DNA of 47,883 nucleotides. It comes from JANQRA01 sp035762545 (lineage in GTDB: Bacteria > Actinomycetota > Acidimicrobiia > Spongiisociales > ZC4RG35). Made by a program: the position numbers and the translations under genes. The stretch lies in assembly GCA_035762545.1 (NCBI GenBank), contig DASTOM010000022.1:1-47883 (forward strand). Direction: 5' to 3'. This document shows, one piece after another, positions 16,141-24,160 of this stretch (the stretch's first letter is position 1; every line of letters begins with the position of its first letter). The notes below the pieces were generated by a model. It searched no databases, was not told the origin of the DNA, and saw only the letters and a program-made list of their open reading frames with translations.

Positions 16141-17916
16141 ATGAGTGTCCCTAAACGCGTGGTAGTGGTCGGTGGCGGCGTGGCCGGGATGAGCGCCGCC
16201 CACGAACTGGCCGAGCGCGGTTACATCGTCGAGGTGTTCGAACGCAACCCGACCTATGTCGGCGGTAAAGCGAGATCAGTCGACGTTCCGGACACGAACA
16301 CCCCGAATCCCGAGCGCTTCCTGCCCGGCGAGCACGGTTTTCGCTTCTTCCCAGGGTTCTACAGGCACGTCACGGACACGATGAAGCGGATTCCCTTCCA
16401 GGGACCTGATGGGTCGGCCAATCGACATGGCTGTTTCGACAACCTCGTGAGCACCGAGCGGGTGATGATCGCCCGGTATGGCAAGCCGTCGATCATCACC
16501 GACGCCAGCTTTCCCAGGAGTCTCTCCGATCTCAAAGTGATCGTGCGCGACCTGCACGGAGGGGTCGACGTGGGTCTCACCACTGAGGAGGAGGAGTTCT
16601 TCGCCGAGCGCATCTGGCAGCTGATGACGAGCTGTCGTGCGAGACGGGACGCCGACTACGAGCGACTCAGCTGGTGGGACTATCTCGACGCCGACCGGTT
16701 CAGCAAGACCTACCAGTCGCTGCTGGTCGCCGGTCTCACCAGGACTCTGGTCGCCGCTCAGGCCCGGTCAGCCAGTACCAAGACGGGAGGTGACATCCTC
16801 CTCCAGCTGCTCTTCACGATGATGACCCCCGGGGGCCAGACCGATCGTGTCCTCGACGGGCCGACCAACGAAGTCTGGTTGACGCCGTGGTTGGAGCACC
16901 TCCGCTCGATGGGTGTCGAATACCACAAGGGGTCAGTCGTGACCCGCCTCCACTTCGCCGACGGTTCCATAACCGGAGTCGAGGTGAGGGGTCCCAAGGG
17001 CCGATTGGAGACGGTGACCGCAGACCACTACATCCTGGCGACTCCGATCGAGCGGGCGGCTCCGCTTCTCGACGATGCCATGGTCGACGCCGACCCCACG
17101 CTCGGGGCGCTGAAGGAGTTGGCCAAGAGCGTCAGCTGGATGAATGGCATCCAGTTCTACCTGAGCGAGAACGTCGAGATCACCCGCGGACATATCATCT
17201 TCAGCGACAGCGAGTGGGCGCTCACGGGCATATCCCAGCCCCAGTTCTGGGACGACTACGACCTCAGCGACAGGTTCGACGGGCGGGTGAAAGGAATCCT
17301 CAGCGTTGACGTCAGCGACTGGCTACACACCGCCTACGACGGTGTGATCGCCGACGACGCCGATGCCGAGCGGGTGAAGGACCTGGTCTGGGATCAGATC
17401 GAGAAGAGCCTCAACGTGGAGGGAAGGATCACGGTGTCGAAGGACATGATCGTGCATTGGTACCTCGACCGCGACATCCGCTGGAACCCGATCGTGAATC
17501 GTGACGATGACATCGAACCGCTCCTCGTGAACACCGTGAACAGCTGGGCCCTGCGACCCGAGGCCGTCACCCGCATCCCCAACCTCTTCCTCGCCTCCGA
17601 CTACGTGCGCACCAACACCGACCTGGCCACGATGGAAGGGGCCAACGAGGCGGCACGGCGGGCAGTGAACGGCATCCTCGCGGCCGACGGCTCCCGGGAA
17701 AGACCGTGCTCCATCTGGCCGCTCTCCGAGCCTCTGTTCTTTGCTCCGTTCAAGTGGCTCGACAAACGCCGGTTCGGCAGAGGCCAGCCCTGGAGCGCCC
17801 GGCTTCCTTGGTCGATACGGTTGGCCCTCATCCCCTGGGGACTCGTTTTCGCCGCCGTGTTCTTCGTCCGTGCCGGGCTCAACCTCCTGAGGCCTGCTGC
17901 TGGTTGGCGGCGATGA
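16141..17916 (+). CDS. FAD-dependent desaturase-like oxidoreductase with C-terminal membrane anchor
   Basis: A 591-residue flavoprotein of the amine oxidase / phytoene desaturase superfamily. The Rossmann fold is VVVGGGVAGMSAAHELAERG (residues about 7-26) followed by VEVFERN and GGKARS; the C-terminal FAD-contact region is LFLASDYVRTNTDLATMEGA. GEHGFRFFPGFYRHVTDTM is the substrate-side motif shared with desaturase-like enzymes acting on isoprenoids. A hydrophobic segment near residues 563-583 suggests membrane anchoring. The start ATG has TAGCGT 6 nt upstream and no ribosome site (leaderless). It overlaps the next gene by ATGA. I infer an enzyme oxidising a lipophilic, possibly terpenoid, substrate; a hydroxysqualene dehydroxylase or other amine oxidase-like role remains open. 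Confidence 0.85.
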   Translation: MSVPKRVVVVGGGVAGMSAAHELAERGYIVEVFERNPTYVGGKARSVDVPDTNTPNPERFLPGEHGFRFFPGFYRHVTDTMKRIPFQGPDGSANRHGCFDNLVSTERVMIARYGKPSIITDASFPRSLSDLKVIVRDLHGGVDVGLTTEEEEFFAERIWQLMTSCRARRDADYERLSWWDYLDADRFSKTYQSLLVAGLTRTLVAAQARSASTKTGGDILLQLLFTMMTPGGQTDRVLDGPTNEVWLTPWLEHLRSMGVEYHKGSVVTRLHFADGSITGVEVRGPKGRLETVTADHYILATPIERAAPLLDDAMVDADPTLGALKELAKSVSWMNGIQFYLSENVEITRGHIIFSDSEWALTGISQPQFWDDYDLSDRFDGRVKGILSVDVSDWLHTAYDGVIADDADAERVKDLVWDQIEKSLNVEGRITVSKDMIVHWYLDRDIRWNPIVNRDDDIEPLLVNTVNSWALRPEAVTRIPNLFLASDYVRTNTDLATMEGANEAARRAVNGILAADGSRERPCSIWPLSEPLFFAPFKWLDKRRFGRGQPWSARLPWSIRLALIPWGLVFAAVFFVRAGLNLLRPAAGWRR

Positions 17917-18605
17917 CGATCTGGGAGTACCTGCGGGACCCGGGACCCTGGTTCAACACCGAGGCCTACACCCCCATCCAGATCGGGATGTTCACATTCG
18001 GCGCCGTCCTCTGGATCGTCGTCTACGTCCTCACCATCCGTCGACTGGTCAGGGTGCGCGAGCTGGCCATCCCTTTCCTCGCCGTGACGCTCAACTTCGG
18101 GACCGAGATCACCACCTCGATCTTCTTCGTGCCAGACATGGGGTCGGTCCTCGTCATCGCCTACTGGGCCTGGATGGTCCTCGACCTATTCATAGTCATC
18201 GGGATGTTCCGGTATGGGTCCAAACAGGTCACCACCCCGTACCTCAAACAGAGGTTCCGCTGGCTCATGGCAGGCTGGCTCCCCCTCCTCTTCATGGTGC
18301 AGCTGACCTTCATCCTCCAATACGACTACCCGATGGCACCCCTCAACTCGTTCATGATCAACCTGGTGATGAGCGCCGCCTTCATCACGCTGTTCTTCGT
18401 CCCATCGGTGGGCGGAAGCTCGAAGGTGATCGGGTGGTGCAAGTTCTTGGGCACCGGGATCATCGGGGTGATGTTCTACACGAAGTACCCGGAGAACAAT
18501 GCGTTGACCAGCCTCTACGTGGCGGTCGCGCTACTCGACGTCTTCTACCTCGGATTGCTCTATCGGGTGAGACGACCCGTGGTCGCCGATGCAGCCACCA
18601 TCTGA
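17913..18605 (+). CDS. Seven-TM protein, possible transmembrane (Pyr4-type) terpene cyclase
   Basis: A 230-residue, very hydrophobic protein with seven predicted membrane segments (about residues 22-43, 50-72, 79-99, 117-135, 148-165, 173-190, 198-218). Length and topology match the Pyr4/PaxB-type membrane terpene cyclases, and two acidic residues sit inside helices at the expected places: Glu65 (LNFGTEITTSIFF, helix 2) and Asp209 (VALLDVFYLG, helix 7). The catalytic pair in Pyr4 is Glu63 and Asp218. Asp91 (WMVLDLFIVIG) is also typical of this fold. It starts inside the desaturase stop (ATGA) and overlaps the cyclase gene by 17 nt. Assignment rests on layout and motif memory, so it is an inference; a general unknown membrane protein is the alternative. 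Confidence 0.5.
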   Translation: MTIWEYLRDPGPWFNTEAYTPIQIGMFTFGAVLWIVVYVLTIRRLVRVRELAIPFLAVTLNFGTEITTSIFFVPDMGSVLVIAYWAWMVLDLFIVIGMFRYGSKQVTTPYLKQRFRWLMAGWLPLLFMVQLTFILQYDYPMAPLNSFMINLVMSAAFITLFFVPSVGGSSKVIGWCKFLGTGIIGVMFYTKYPENNALTSLYVAVALLDVFYLGLLYRVRRPVVADAATI

Positions 18606-19830
18606 ATCCTGGACCGACCGGTTCCTCCCACCGGGGCGGACGACCTCGACCGAGGACCTGAAGAAGCACCGCAATCTCGTCTTCGTCTGCTTCCTGACAA
18701 GCGCCCTCGCCCTCGCCTACTTCGGCATATCGCTGTTCGTCGGGTACCCGGCAGGCGTGTGGGCCATGGCGGCCAGCGCAGCGGCCATGGCGGTGTTGCC
18801 GTTCCTGGTCAGAAGAGGTGTGAACAGGGTCGTCGTGGCCAACGTCTACATCGGGATCATCTTCGTGGACACCCTGGTGCTGACGTCGACCAGCGGCGGT
18901 CTCAGCGCATCGATCACCAGCCCCTACGTGGCCATCGTCCCCATGCTGGGGTTGATGCTCGTCGGTATCAGGACGGGCCTCGTTTGGTTCCTGGTGGTGG
19001 TCGTCGAGGTCCTGACCCTCGGCGTGCTGGAATTGGCCGGCTTCGAGTTCCCGCTCACCTTCGACGCCGAGCTGGACGCCGCCTTCAAGCTCGCCTCCTA
19101 TGTGGGGTTGGTCGCCATCATCTTTCTCATCGTCCGCGACTTCGACGCAACCGCTCGGACGGCCCTCCTCCAGGTGGAAGAGGAGCGGGAGAAGACCCAG
19201 GCCCTGCTACTGCACATCCTGCCTGAGGAGGTGGCCGAGGAGCTCAAGGCAACCGGTCACGCCCAGGCCCGTGAGTTCGAGGCGGTGACGGTCCTGTTCA
19301 GTGATTTCAAGGACTTCACCGAGATCAGCTCGGGAATGACACCGGCCATGCTCGTGGACGAGCTCAACACGTGCTTCTACGCGTTCGACGCGATCATGCG
19401 GGAGCACGAGCTCGAGAAGATCAAGACGATCGGCGATGCCTACATGGCCGCCTCCGGGCTGGCGGTTAGCGAAGACGCCTCGCCGTTGCGTGTCGTCCGT
19501 GCCGCCCTCGCCATGCAGGAGTTCATGCGCCGCCACGTGTCCGATCGAGCAGCGGAGGGCCGGCCCGCGTTCGAGATGCGCATCGGGATCCACACCGGTC
19601 CGGTGGTGGCGGGCGTCGTGGGTGAGACCAAGTTCCAGTACGACGTGTGGGGTGACACGGTCAACACCGCCTCACGGATGGAGACAGAAGGGGCGCCCGG
19701 GGAGGTCAATCTCAGCGAAGTCACCTACTCGATGGTGAGCCACGACACGTCGCTGGCCTTCCAATACCGCGGGAAGGTGAGCGCCAAGGGCAAAGGCGAG
19801 CTCGACATGTACTTCGTGAGGACCGTCTAG
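18589..19830 (+). CDS. Membrane-bound class III adenylate cyclase
   Basis: A 413-residue protein: an N-terminal membrane region with about six helices (residues 30-185), a short coiled linker (VEEEREKTQALLLHILPEEVAEELK, the signalling-helix-like region), and a C-terminal catalytic domain (about 230-413). Metal aspartates Asp239 (VLFSDFKDF) and Asp283 (KTIGDAYMA), the substrate Lys of EKIKT, Asp352 (YDVWGD) and the transition-state pair Asn359/Arg363 (NTASR) are all present, so it should be active as a homodimer making cAMP. It overlaps the seven-TM gene by 17 nt, so the three genes are an operon. The membrane domain differs from known sensors, and the ligand is unknown. Confidence 0.93.
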   Translation: MQPPSESWTDRFLPPGRTTSTEDLKKHRNLVFVCFLTSALALAYFGISLFVGYPAGVWAMAASAAAMAVLPFLVRRGVNRVVVANVYIGIIFVDTLVLTSTSGGLSASITSPYVAIVPMLGLMLVGIRTGLVWFLVVVVEVLTLGVLELAGFEFPLTFDAELDAAFKLASYVGLVAIIFLIVRDFDATARTALLQVEEEREKTQALLLHILPEEVAEELKATGHAQAREFEAVTVLFSDFKDFTEISSGMTPAMLVDELNTCFYAFDAIMREHELEKIKTIGDAYMAASGLAVSEDASPLRVVRAALAMQEFMRRHVSDRAAEGRPAFEMRIGIHTGPVVAGVVGETKFQYDVWGDTVNTASRMETEGAPGEVNLSEVTYSMVSHDTSLAFQYRGKVSAKGKGELDMYFVRTV

Positions 19831-19927
19831 CTGTGTGGAGCCCCAACGAGATGGATCGAATGCACAGCGATTTCAGTCATTCGCAGTGCCCGCCACCCTT
19901 CCCGTGTCGAGACGCCAGAACGAGCCC

Positions 19928-21310
19928 GTGAGAGTTCTCTTCGCCACAGCTGAACTGGCGCCGACGGTCAAAGTGGGAGGTCTGGCAGACTTCTCCGCCG
20001 GGTTGACCAGGATCCTCCGATCCGAGGGGGTCGAGGTCGACGTGGTCCTGCCTGACTACGGGGGTCTCCCGTTCGAAGCACGGGCCGAGCACGATCTCGA
20101 TGTCCCCGATTGGGCCTCTCCGGCCTACATCCGTGAGGGGACCCTGGATGATGTCGAGGTCCGTCTGGTGTCGGTCCCGGGGATCACCCGCCCCAACCCG
20201 TACTTGGATGACGAGGGGCGAGCCTGGGCCGACAACGACCACCGGTTCTTCGCGTTCTCGGCTGCGGTCGCGGCTTGGGCCCGGTCATCACAGCCGGATG
20301 TCTTGCATCTCAACGATTGGCACACCGCGACGACTTTGGCGTTCCTCGAGGCGGCACCTCCCACGATCTTCACGATCCACAATCTCGCCTATCAGGGCCA
20401 GGCCGACGTCTGCTGGCTCGACCGGTTTCCCCACAACGCAGACCGCTTCCACCACAGCGCCTGGACCAATCCGATGGCGGGAGGGATCGCCCTGGCGGAT
20501 CGCGTCGTCACGGTCAGCGCCCGATTCGCCGAGGAGTCGCTCCCGCCCAACGAAGGGTTCGGTCTCGCCAGTCTGCTCCGAAAGCGGGAGGAGTCCTTTC
20601 TCGGCATCCTCAACGGAATCGACACCGACGTCTGGGATCCCGCCACCGACCCCCACCTCCCGGTCGAATACGACCTCGCGTCCTTGGTCGACAAGCAGCA
20701 AGTCAAGTCGGCACTGGTCGAAGAACTGGGATGGAAGGAGAGCGACGCTCCCCTGATCGGCATGGTGACCAGGCTCACCGATCAGAAGGGAGTCGACGTC
20801 GCCCTGGAGACACTCCCGGTGTTGGATGATGTGGGAGCGCGAATGGTCCTGCTCGGCTCGGGAGAGCGTCGGCTGGCCGATGCGTGTGCCGAGGCTGCCG
20901 ACCGGTTCTCCGGCCGCTTCGTCTTCTGGGAGGGTTACGACGAGGGACTGGCCCACCGGATATTCGGTGGGTGCGATCTGTACCTGATGCCTAGCCGGTT
21001 CGAGCCGGCCGGCCTCACCCAGATGCAGGCGATGCGATACGGCGCCATCCCCGTCGTCACCGATGTCGGCGGTCTCCACGACAGCGTCACCGACGCCGAC
21101 AGCCATCCTGAGTCAGGAACCGGCTTCGTTGCCCCCACGGTCGACCCGGTCGAGGTGGCAGACGCCATCTCGCGCGCCGTCGCGGCATGGCGGGATCCGG
21201 AACGTCGCCAGGCGATCATCGGTCGGGGCATGACCAGGGACTGGTCCTGGAATGGTCCCGCGCAGCGTTACCTCGACCTCTATCAGGAGGTCATGTCGGC
21301 TCGGAGATGA
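19928..21310 (+). CDS. glgA: Glycogen synthase (GT5, ADP-glucose dependent)
   Basis: Transfers glucose from ADP-glucose to the non-reducing end of alpha-1,4-glucan. The 460-residue protein has the starch-synthase N-domain (VRVLFATAELAP, then the ADP-glucose-binding KVGGLADF, a variant of KxGGLGDV), DVLHLNDWHTATTL, FTIHNLAYQG, and the C-terminal GT-B domain with MVTRLTDQKG and LMPSRFEPAGLTQMQAMRYG. Length is close to E. coli GlgA (477). The GTG at 19928 gives the usual start; an in-frame GTG at 19835 would add 31 non-homologous residues. Its 3' end overlaps the convergent glgC by 20 nt. Together with glgC, malQ and glgP it makes and degrades storage glucan. Confidence 0.93.
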   Translation: MRVLFATAELAPTVKVGGLADFSAGLTRILRSEGVEVDVVLPDYGGLPFEARAEHDLDVPDWASPAYIREGTLDDVEVRLVSVPGITRPNPYLDDEGRAWADNDHRFFAFSAAVAAWARSSQPDVLHLNDWHTATTLAFLEAAPPTIFTIHNLAYQGQADVCWLDRFPHNADRFHHSAWTNPMAGGIALADRVVTVSARFAEESLPPNEGFGLASLLRKREESFLGILNGIDTDVWDPATDPHLPVEYDLASLVDKQQVKSALVEELGWKESDAPLIGMVTRLTDQKGVDVALETLPVLDDVGARMVLLGSGERRLADACAEAADRFSGRFVFWEGYDEGLAHRIFGGCDLYLMPSRFEPAGLTQMQAMRYGAIPVVTDVGGLHDSVTDADSHPESGTGFVAPTVDPVEVADAISRAVAAWRDPERRQAIIGRGMTRDWSWNGPAQRYLDLYQEVMSARR

Positions 21311-22532
21311 CGTCTCTCTTGCCGATCACGACCACACCGCTGTCTGACACGTGGAACCGGGCACGGTCCCGCTCCGGGTCGACTCCGATGCGTGTCCCTG
21401 GTGGAATCTCCACGTTCTTGTCGATCACGGCTCGACGGATGATCGAATCACGTCCCACGCTGACCTCAGCCAGCAGGATGCACTGTTCCAAAGAGGCGCC
21501 TTGATCCACGCGGACCCGCCGCGATAGGACCGAACGGTCCACGTCGGCGCCGGAAAGGATCACCCCATTGCTCAGGATCGAGTTGCTGATGTGGTGACGT
21601 GAGCCCGAGACCGCGACGACCTTTGCCGGCGGGGAGTTGTCGCTGGCCGTGTAGATCGGCCAGTCCCGGTTGTAGAGGTTGAAGACAGGCTCGGGTTGGA
21701 CCAGGTCCATCGAGGCTTCGAAATAGGCGTCGATGGTCCCGACGTCGCGCCAGTAGCCCCGATCGAGCCCGTAGGTACCGGGTACCTCGTTGTCGGCGAA
21801 GTCGTAGACGTGGGCCGAGCCCGTTTCCACCGCCCTGGGGATCAGGTTGCCGCCGATGTCGTGCTTGGAACCATCGTCTGTCGCGTCCTCGTGGAGGAGG
21901 TCCATCAGGTACGAGGTCTCGAAGATGTAGCTGCCCATCGAGGCCAGGACGCTGTTGGGGTCGTCGGCCATGGGCTCGGGATCAGCCGGCTTCTCCAGAA
22001 AGGCCTCGATCCTGGTGGTCTGGCCGCGCTGGATCACACCCAATTGGGGGGCGTCCTGGATGGGGCTGCGGATGGCGGCGATCGTCACACCTGCTCCCGT
22101 GTCACGGTGCTGTTCCATCATCTGGCTCGGATCCATGCGGTAGATGTGGTCGGCGCCGAACACCAGCACATGATCAGGTCGTTCGTCGCTGACGAGATTG
22201 AGATTCTGGAGCAGGGCGTCGGCCGAGCCGAGGAACCAACGCTCACCCAAATTCATCTGTGCCGGAACAGATGTCACGTAGTTCCCGAGAAGGGTCGACA
22301 TCCTCCATGTCAGCGAGACGTGCCGGTTGAGGCTGTCACTCTTGTACTGGGTGAGCACCACTATCCGGCGGTAACCCCCGTTGACCAGGTTCGAAAGGGC
22401 GAAGTCGATCAGGCGGTAGCGGCCACCGAAAGGCACGGCGGGCTTGGCGCGGTCACGCGTCAGCGGCATGAGACGGGCGCCAACCCCTCCGGCGAGAACC
22501 ATCGCCAGGGCGCGATCGCGGCGGGCAGGCAT
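21291..22532 (-). CDS. glgC: Glucose-1-phosphate adenylyltransferase (ADP-glucose pyrophosphorylase)
   Basis: Makes ADP-glucose from glucose-1-phosphate and ATP, the committed step of glycogen synthesis. The 413-residue protein has the nucleotidyltransferase start MVLAGGVGARLMPLTRDRAKPAVPFGG, GSADALLQNLNLV, VLVFGADHIYRMD, FLEKPADPEP, and YWRDVGTIDAYFEASMDL. The C-terminal left-handed beta-helix shows hexapeptide-like repeats (ISNSILSNGVILSGADVDRSVLSRRV). It lies opposite glgA with a 20-nt tail-to-tail overlap. A TAGGTT box 6 nt before the ATG, with no ribosome site, suggests a leaderless transcript. Allosteric effector unknown. Confidence 0.96.
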   Translation of the reverse strand: MPARRDRALAMVLAGGVGARLMPLTRDRAKPAVPFGGRYRLIDFALSNLVNGGYRRIVVLTQYKSDSLNRHVSLTWRMSTLLGNYVTSVPAQMNLGERWFLGSADALLQNLNLVSDERPDHVLVFGADHIYRMDPSQMMEQHRDTGAGVTIAAIRSPIQDAPQLGVIQRGQTTRIEAFLEKPADPEPMADDPNSVLASMGSYIFETSYLMDLLHEDATDDGSKHDIGGNLIPRAVETGSAHVYDFADNEVPGTYGLDRGYWRDVGTIDAYFEASMDLVQPEPVFNLYNRDWPIYTASDNSPPAKVVAVSGSRHHISNSILSNGVILSGADVDRSVLSRRVRVDQGASLEQCILLAEVSVGRDSIIRRAVIDKNVEIPPGTRIGVDPERDRARFHVSDSGVVVIGKRDVISEPT

Positions 22533-22579
22533 GGGCTCAACCTAGCGAACGGGGGCTTGCGACTCCCCTCGGGTCGAAC

Positions 22580-24064
22580 ATGTCTGACATGATGAGCTCG
22601 ATGTTCTCGCGTTCGGCAGGTGTGCTCCTCCATGTGTCGAGCCTCCCCGGCCCTCATGGCATCGGAGATCTCGGAACTTCCGCCATCGACTGGATCGACT
22701 GGCTCGCCGACTCCGGCTGCCGCTACTGGCAGGTTTTGCCGCTCGGCCCGGCCGGCTACGGCGATTCTCCCTATTCGTCTCCGTCGTCGTTCGCCGGGAA
22801 TCTGAATCTGATAGCCCCCAATCTCCTCGAGGGGTTCGACGTCCCCAACTCACTGTCGTCTCCCACACAGGACAGGGTCGACTTCGGCTCGGCGATCGAC
22901 GCCAAGTGGGCGCTGATCTCGGAAGCACATGACCGGATGCCCGATCGACTCCGATCGGAGTTCGAGGACTTTCGGGACGATGCCAGGACCTGGCTCGAAC
23001 CCCATTGCTTGTTCATGGCATTGAAAGACGCCCACGGAGGGGCGCCATGGTTCGAGTGGACCGAGGAGCTCGCCGGACGCGATCACGCTGCCCTGACGTC
23101 GGCGAGACGGAGACTCGACACCGAGATCGGTCGTCATGCCTTCGGGCAGTTCATCTTCTTCAGACAGCTCGCCGCGGTCCGTCGCCACGCCGCCAGCCGT
23201 CGTGTGCAGATCATTGGCGACGTCCCCCTCTACGTGGCGCGAGACAGTGTCGAGGTGTGGCTTCGCCCGGATCTCTTCGAGCTGGGCCCTGACGGCCGTC
23301 CGCTCCTGGTAGCCGGTGTCCCCCCCGACAGCTTTTCCCCCGTGGGACAGGTCTGGGACACCCCGGTCTACCGCTGGGACCGTCATGCCTCCGATGGGTT
23401 CGCCTGGTGGGTCGACCGCATCGAAGCTCTGTCCCGACAGGCAGACGTCCTCAGGATCGACCACTTCACCGGGTTCCAGAAGTTCTACGCCATCGACGGG
23501 GAAACCAGAGATGTGACCGCGGGGAGTTGGCGCGACGGGCCGGGGGCCGCACCGTTCGACGCGGTCCGTGCTCGACTCGGGGAGATCCCGATGATCGTCG
23601 AAGATCTCGGTCCCTTGGGTGAGGAGGTGGAGCGTCTTCGAATACAGCTCGGCTATCCCGGGATGAGGGTGCTCCAGGATGCCTTCGTGGGTGGAGGGGA
23701 CCACGAGCGCCGTGCCGCGGAGTTCCCCGAGAACTGCGCCGTCTACACCGGTACCCACGACAATGCGACGGCCCGCCAGCGTCTCGACGAGGAGGACGAC
23801 GCCTACCGGAGACGTGCCCTCGAATACACCGGGGGGTCGGTGGAGACCTTCTCTCGGGACCTGGTCTCCCGAGCCTGGGAGTCGAAATCGATCATCGCGA
23901 TGGCCCCGATGCAAGACCTCCTGGGACTGGGAGCCGGAGCCCGGATGAACACGCCGGGGACGAGCACCGGTAACTGGCAGTGGCGGATGACCCCGGGAGC
24001 GACGACCGGAGCCCTGGCGGCGGACCTGGCTGCACTCGGCCAACGGACGGGTAGATCCGGCTGA
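22580..24064 (+). CDS. malQ: 4-alpha-glucanotransferase (amylomaltase)
   Basis: A 494-residue GH77 enzyme that rearranges alpha-1,4-glucans by transferring glucan segments, releasing glucose. Family marks: GVLLHVSSLPGPHGIGDLG and YWQVLPLGPAGYGDSPYSSPSSFAGN at the N-terminus; the acid nucleophile region RIDHFTGFQKFYAI; the acid/base region IPMIVEDLGPLGEEVE; and YTGTHDNATARQRL near the C-terminus. It is divergent from glgC, with only 47 nt between the starts. The ATG at 22580 is used; a later in-frame ATG at 22589 would remove three residues. With GlgP it recycles short maltodextrins. Confidence 0.96.
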   Translation: MSDMMSSMFSRSAGVLLHVSSLPGPHGIGDLGTSAIDWIDWLADSGCRYWQVLPLGPAGYGDSPYSSPSSFAGNLNLIAPNLLEGFDVPNSLSSPTQDRVDFGSAIDAKWALISEAHDRMPDRLRSEFEDFRDDARTWLEPHCLFMALKDAHGGAPWFEWTEELAGRDHAALTSARRRLDTEIGRHAFGQFIFFRQLAAVRRHAASRRVQIIGDVPLYVARDSVEVWLRPDLFELGPDGRPLLVAGVPPDSFSPVGQVWDTPVYRWDRHASDGFAWWVDRIEALSRQADVLRIDHFTGFQKFYAIDGETRDVTAGSWRDGPGAAPFDAVRARLGEIPMIVEDLGPLGEEVERLRIQLGYPGMRVLQDAFVGGGDHERRAAEFPENCAVYTGTHDNATARQRLDEEDDAYRRRALEYTGGSVETFSRDLVSRAWESKSIIAMAPMQDLLGLGAGARMNTPGTSTGNWQWRMTPGATTGALAADLAALGQRTGRSG

Positions 24065-24160
24065 CCGCGTATTGGCCACGCCGACCCTTAACATCCCGCA
24101 ATTCTGATGGGAGCTGAGCCACCGGCGAGAGTCGACGGCTCGATCTCGGGGAGTTGATCG

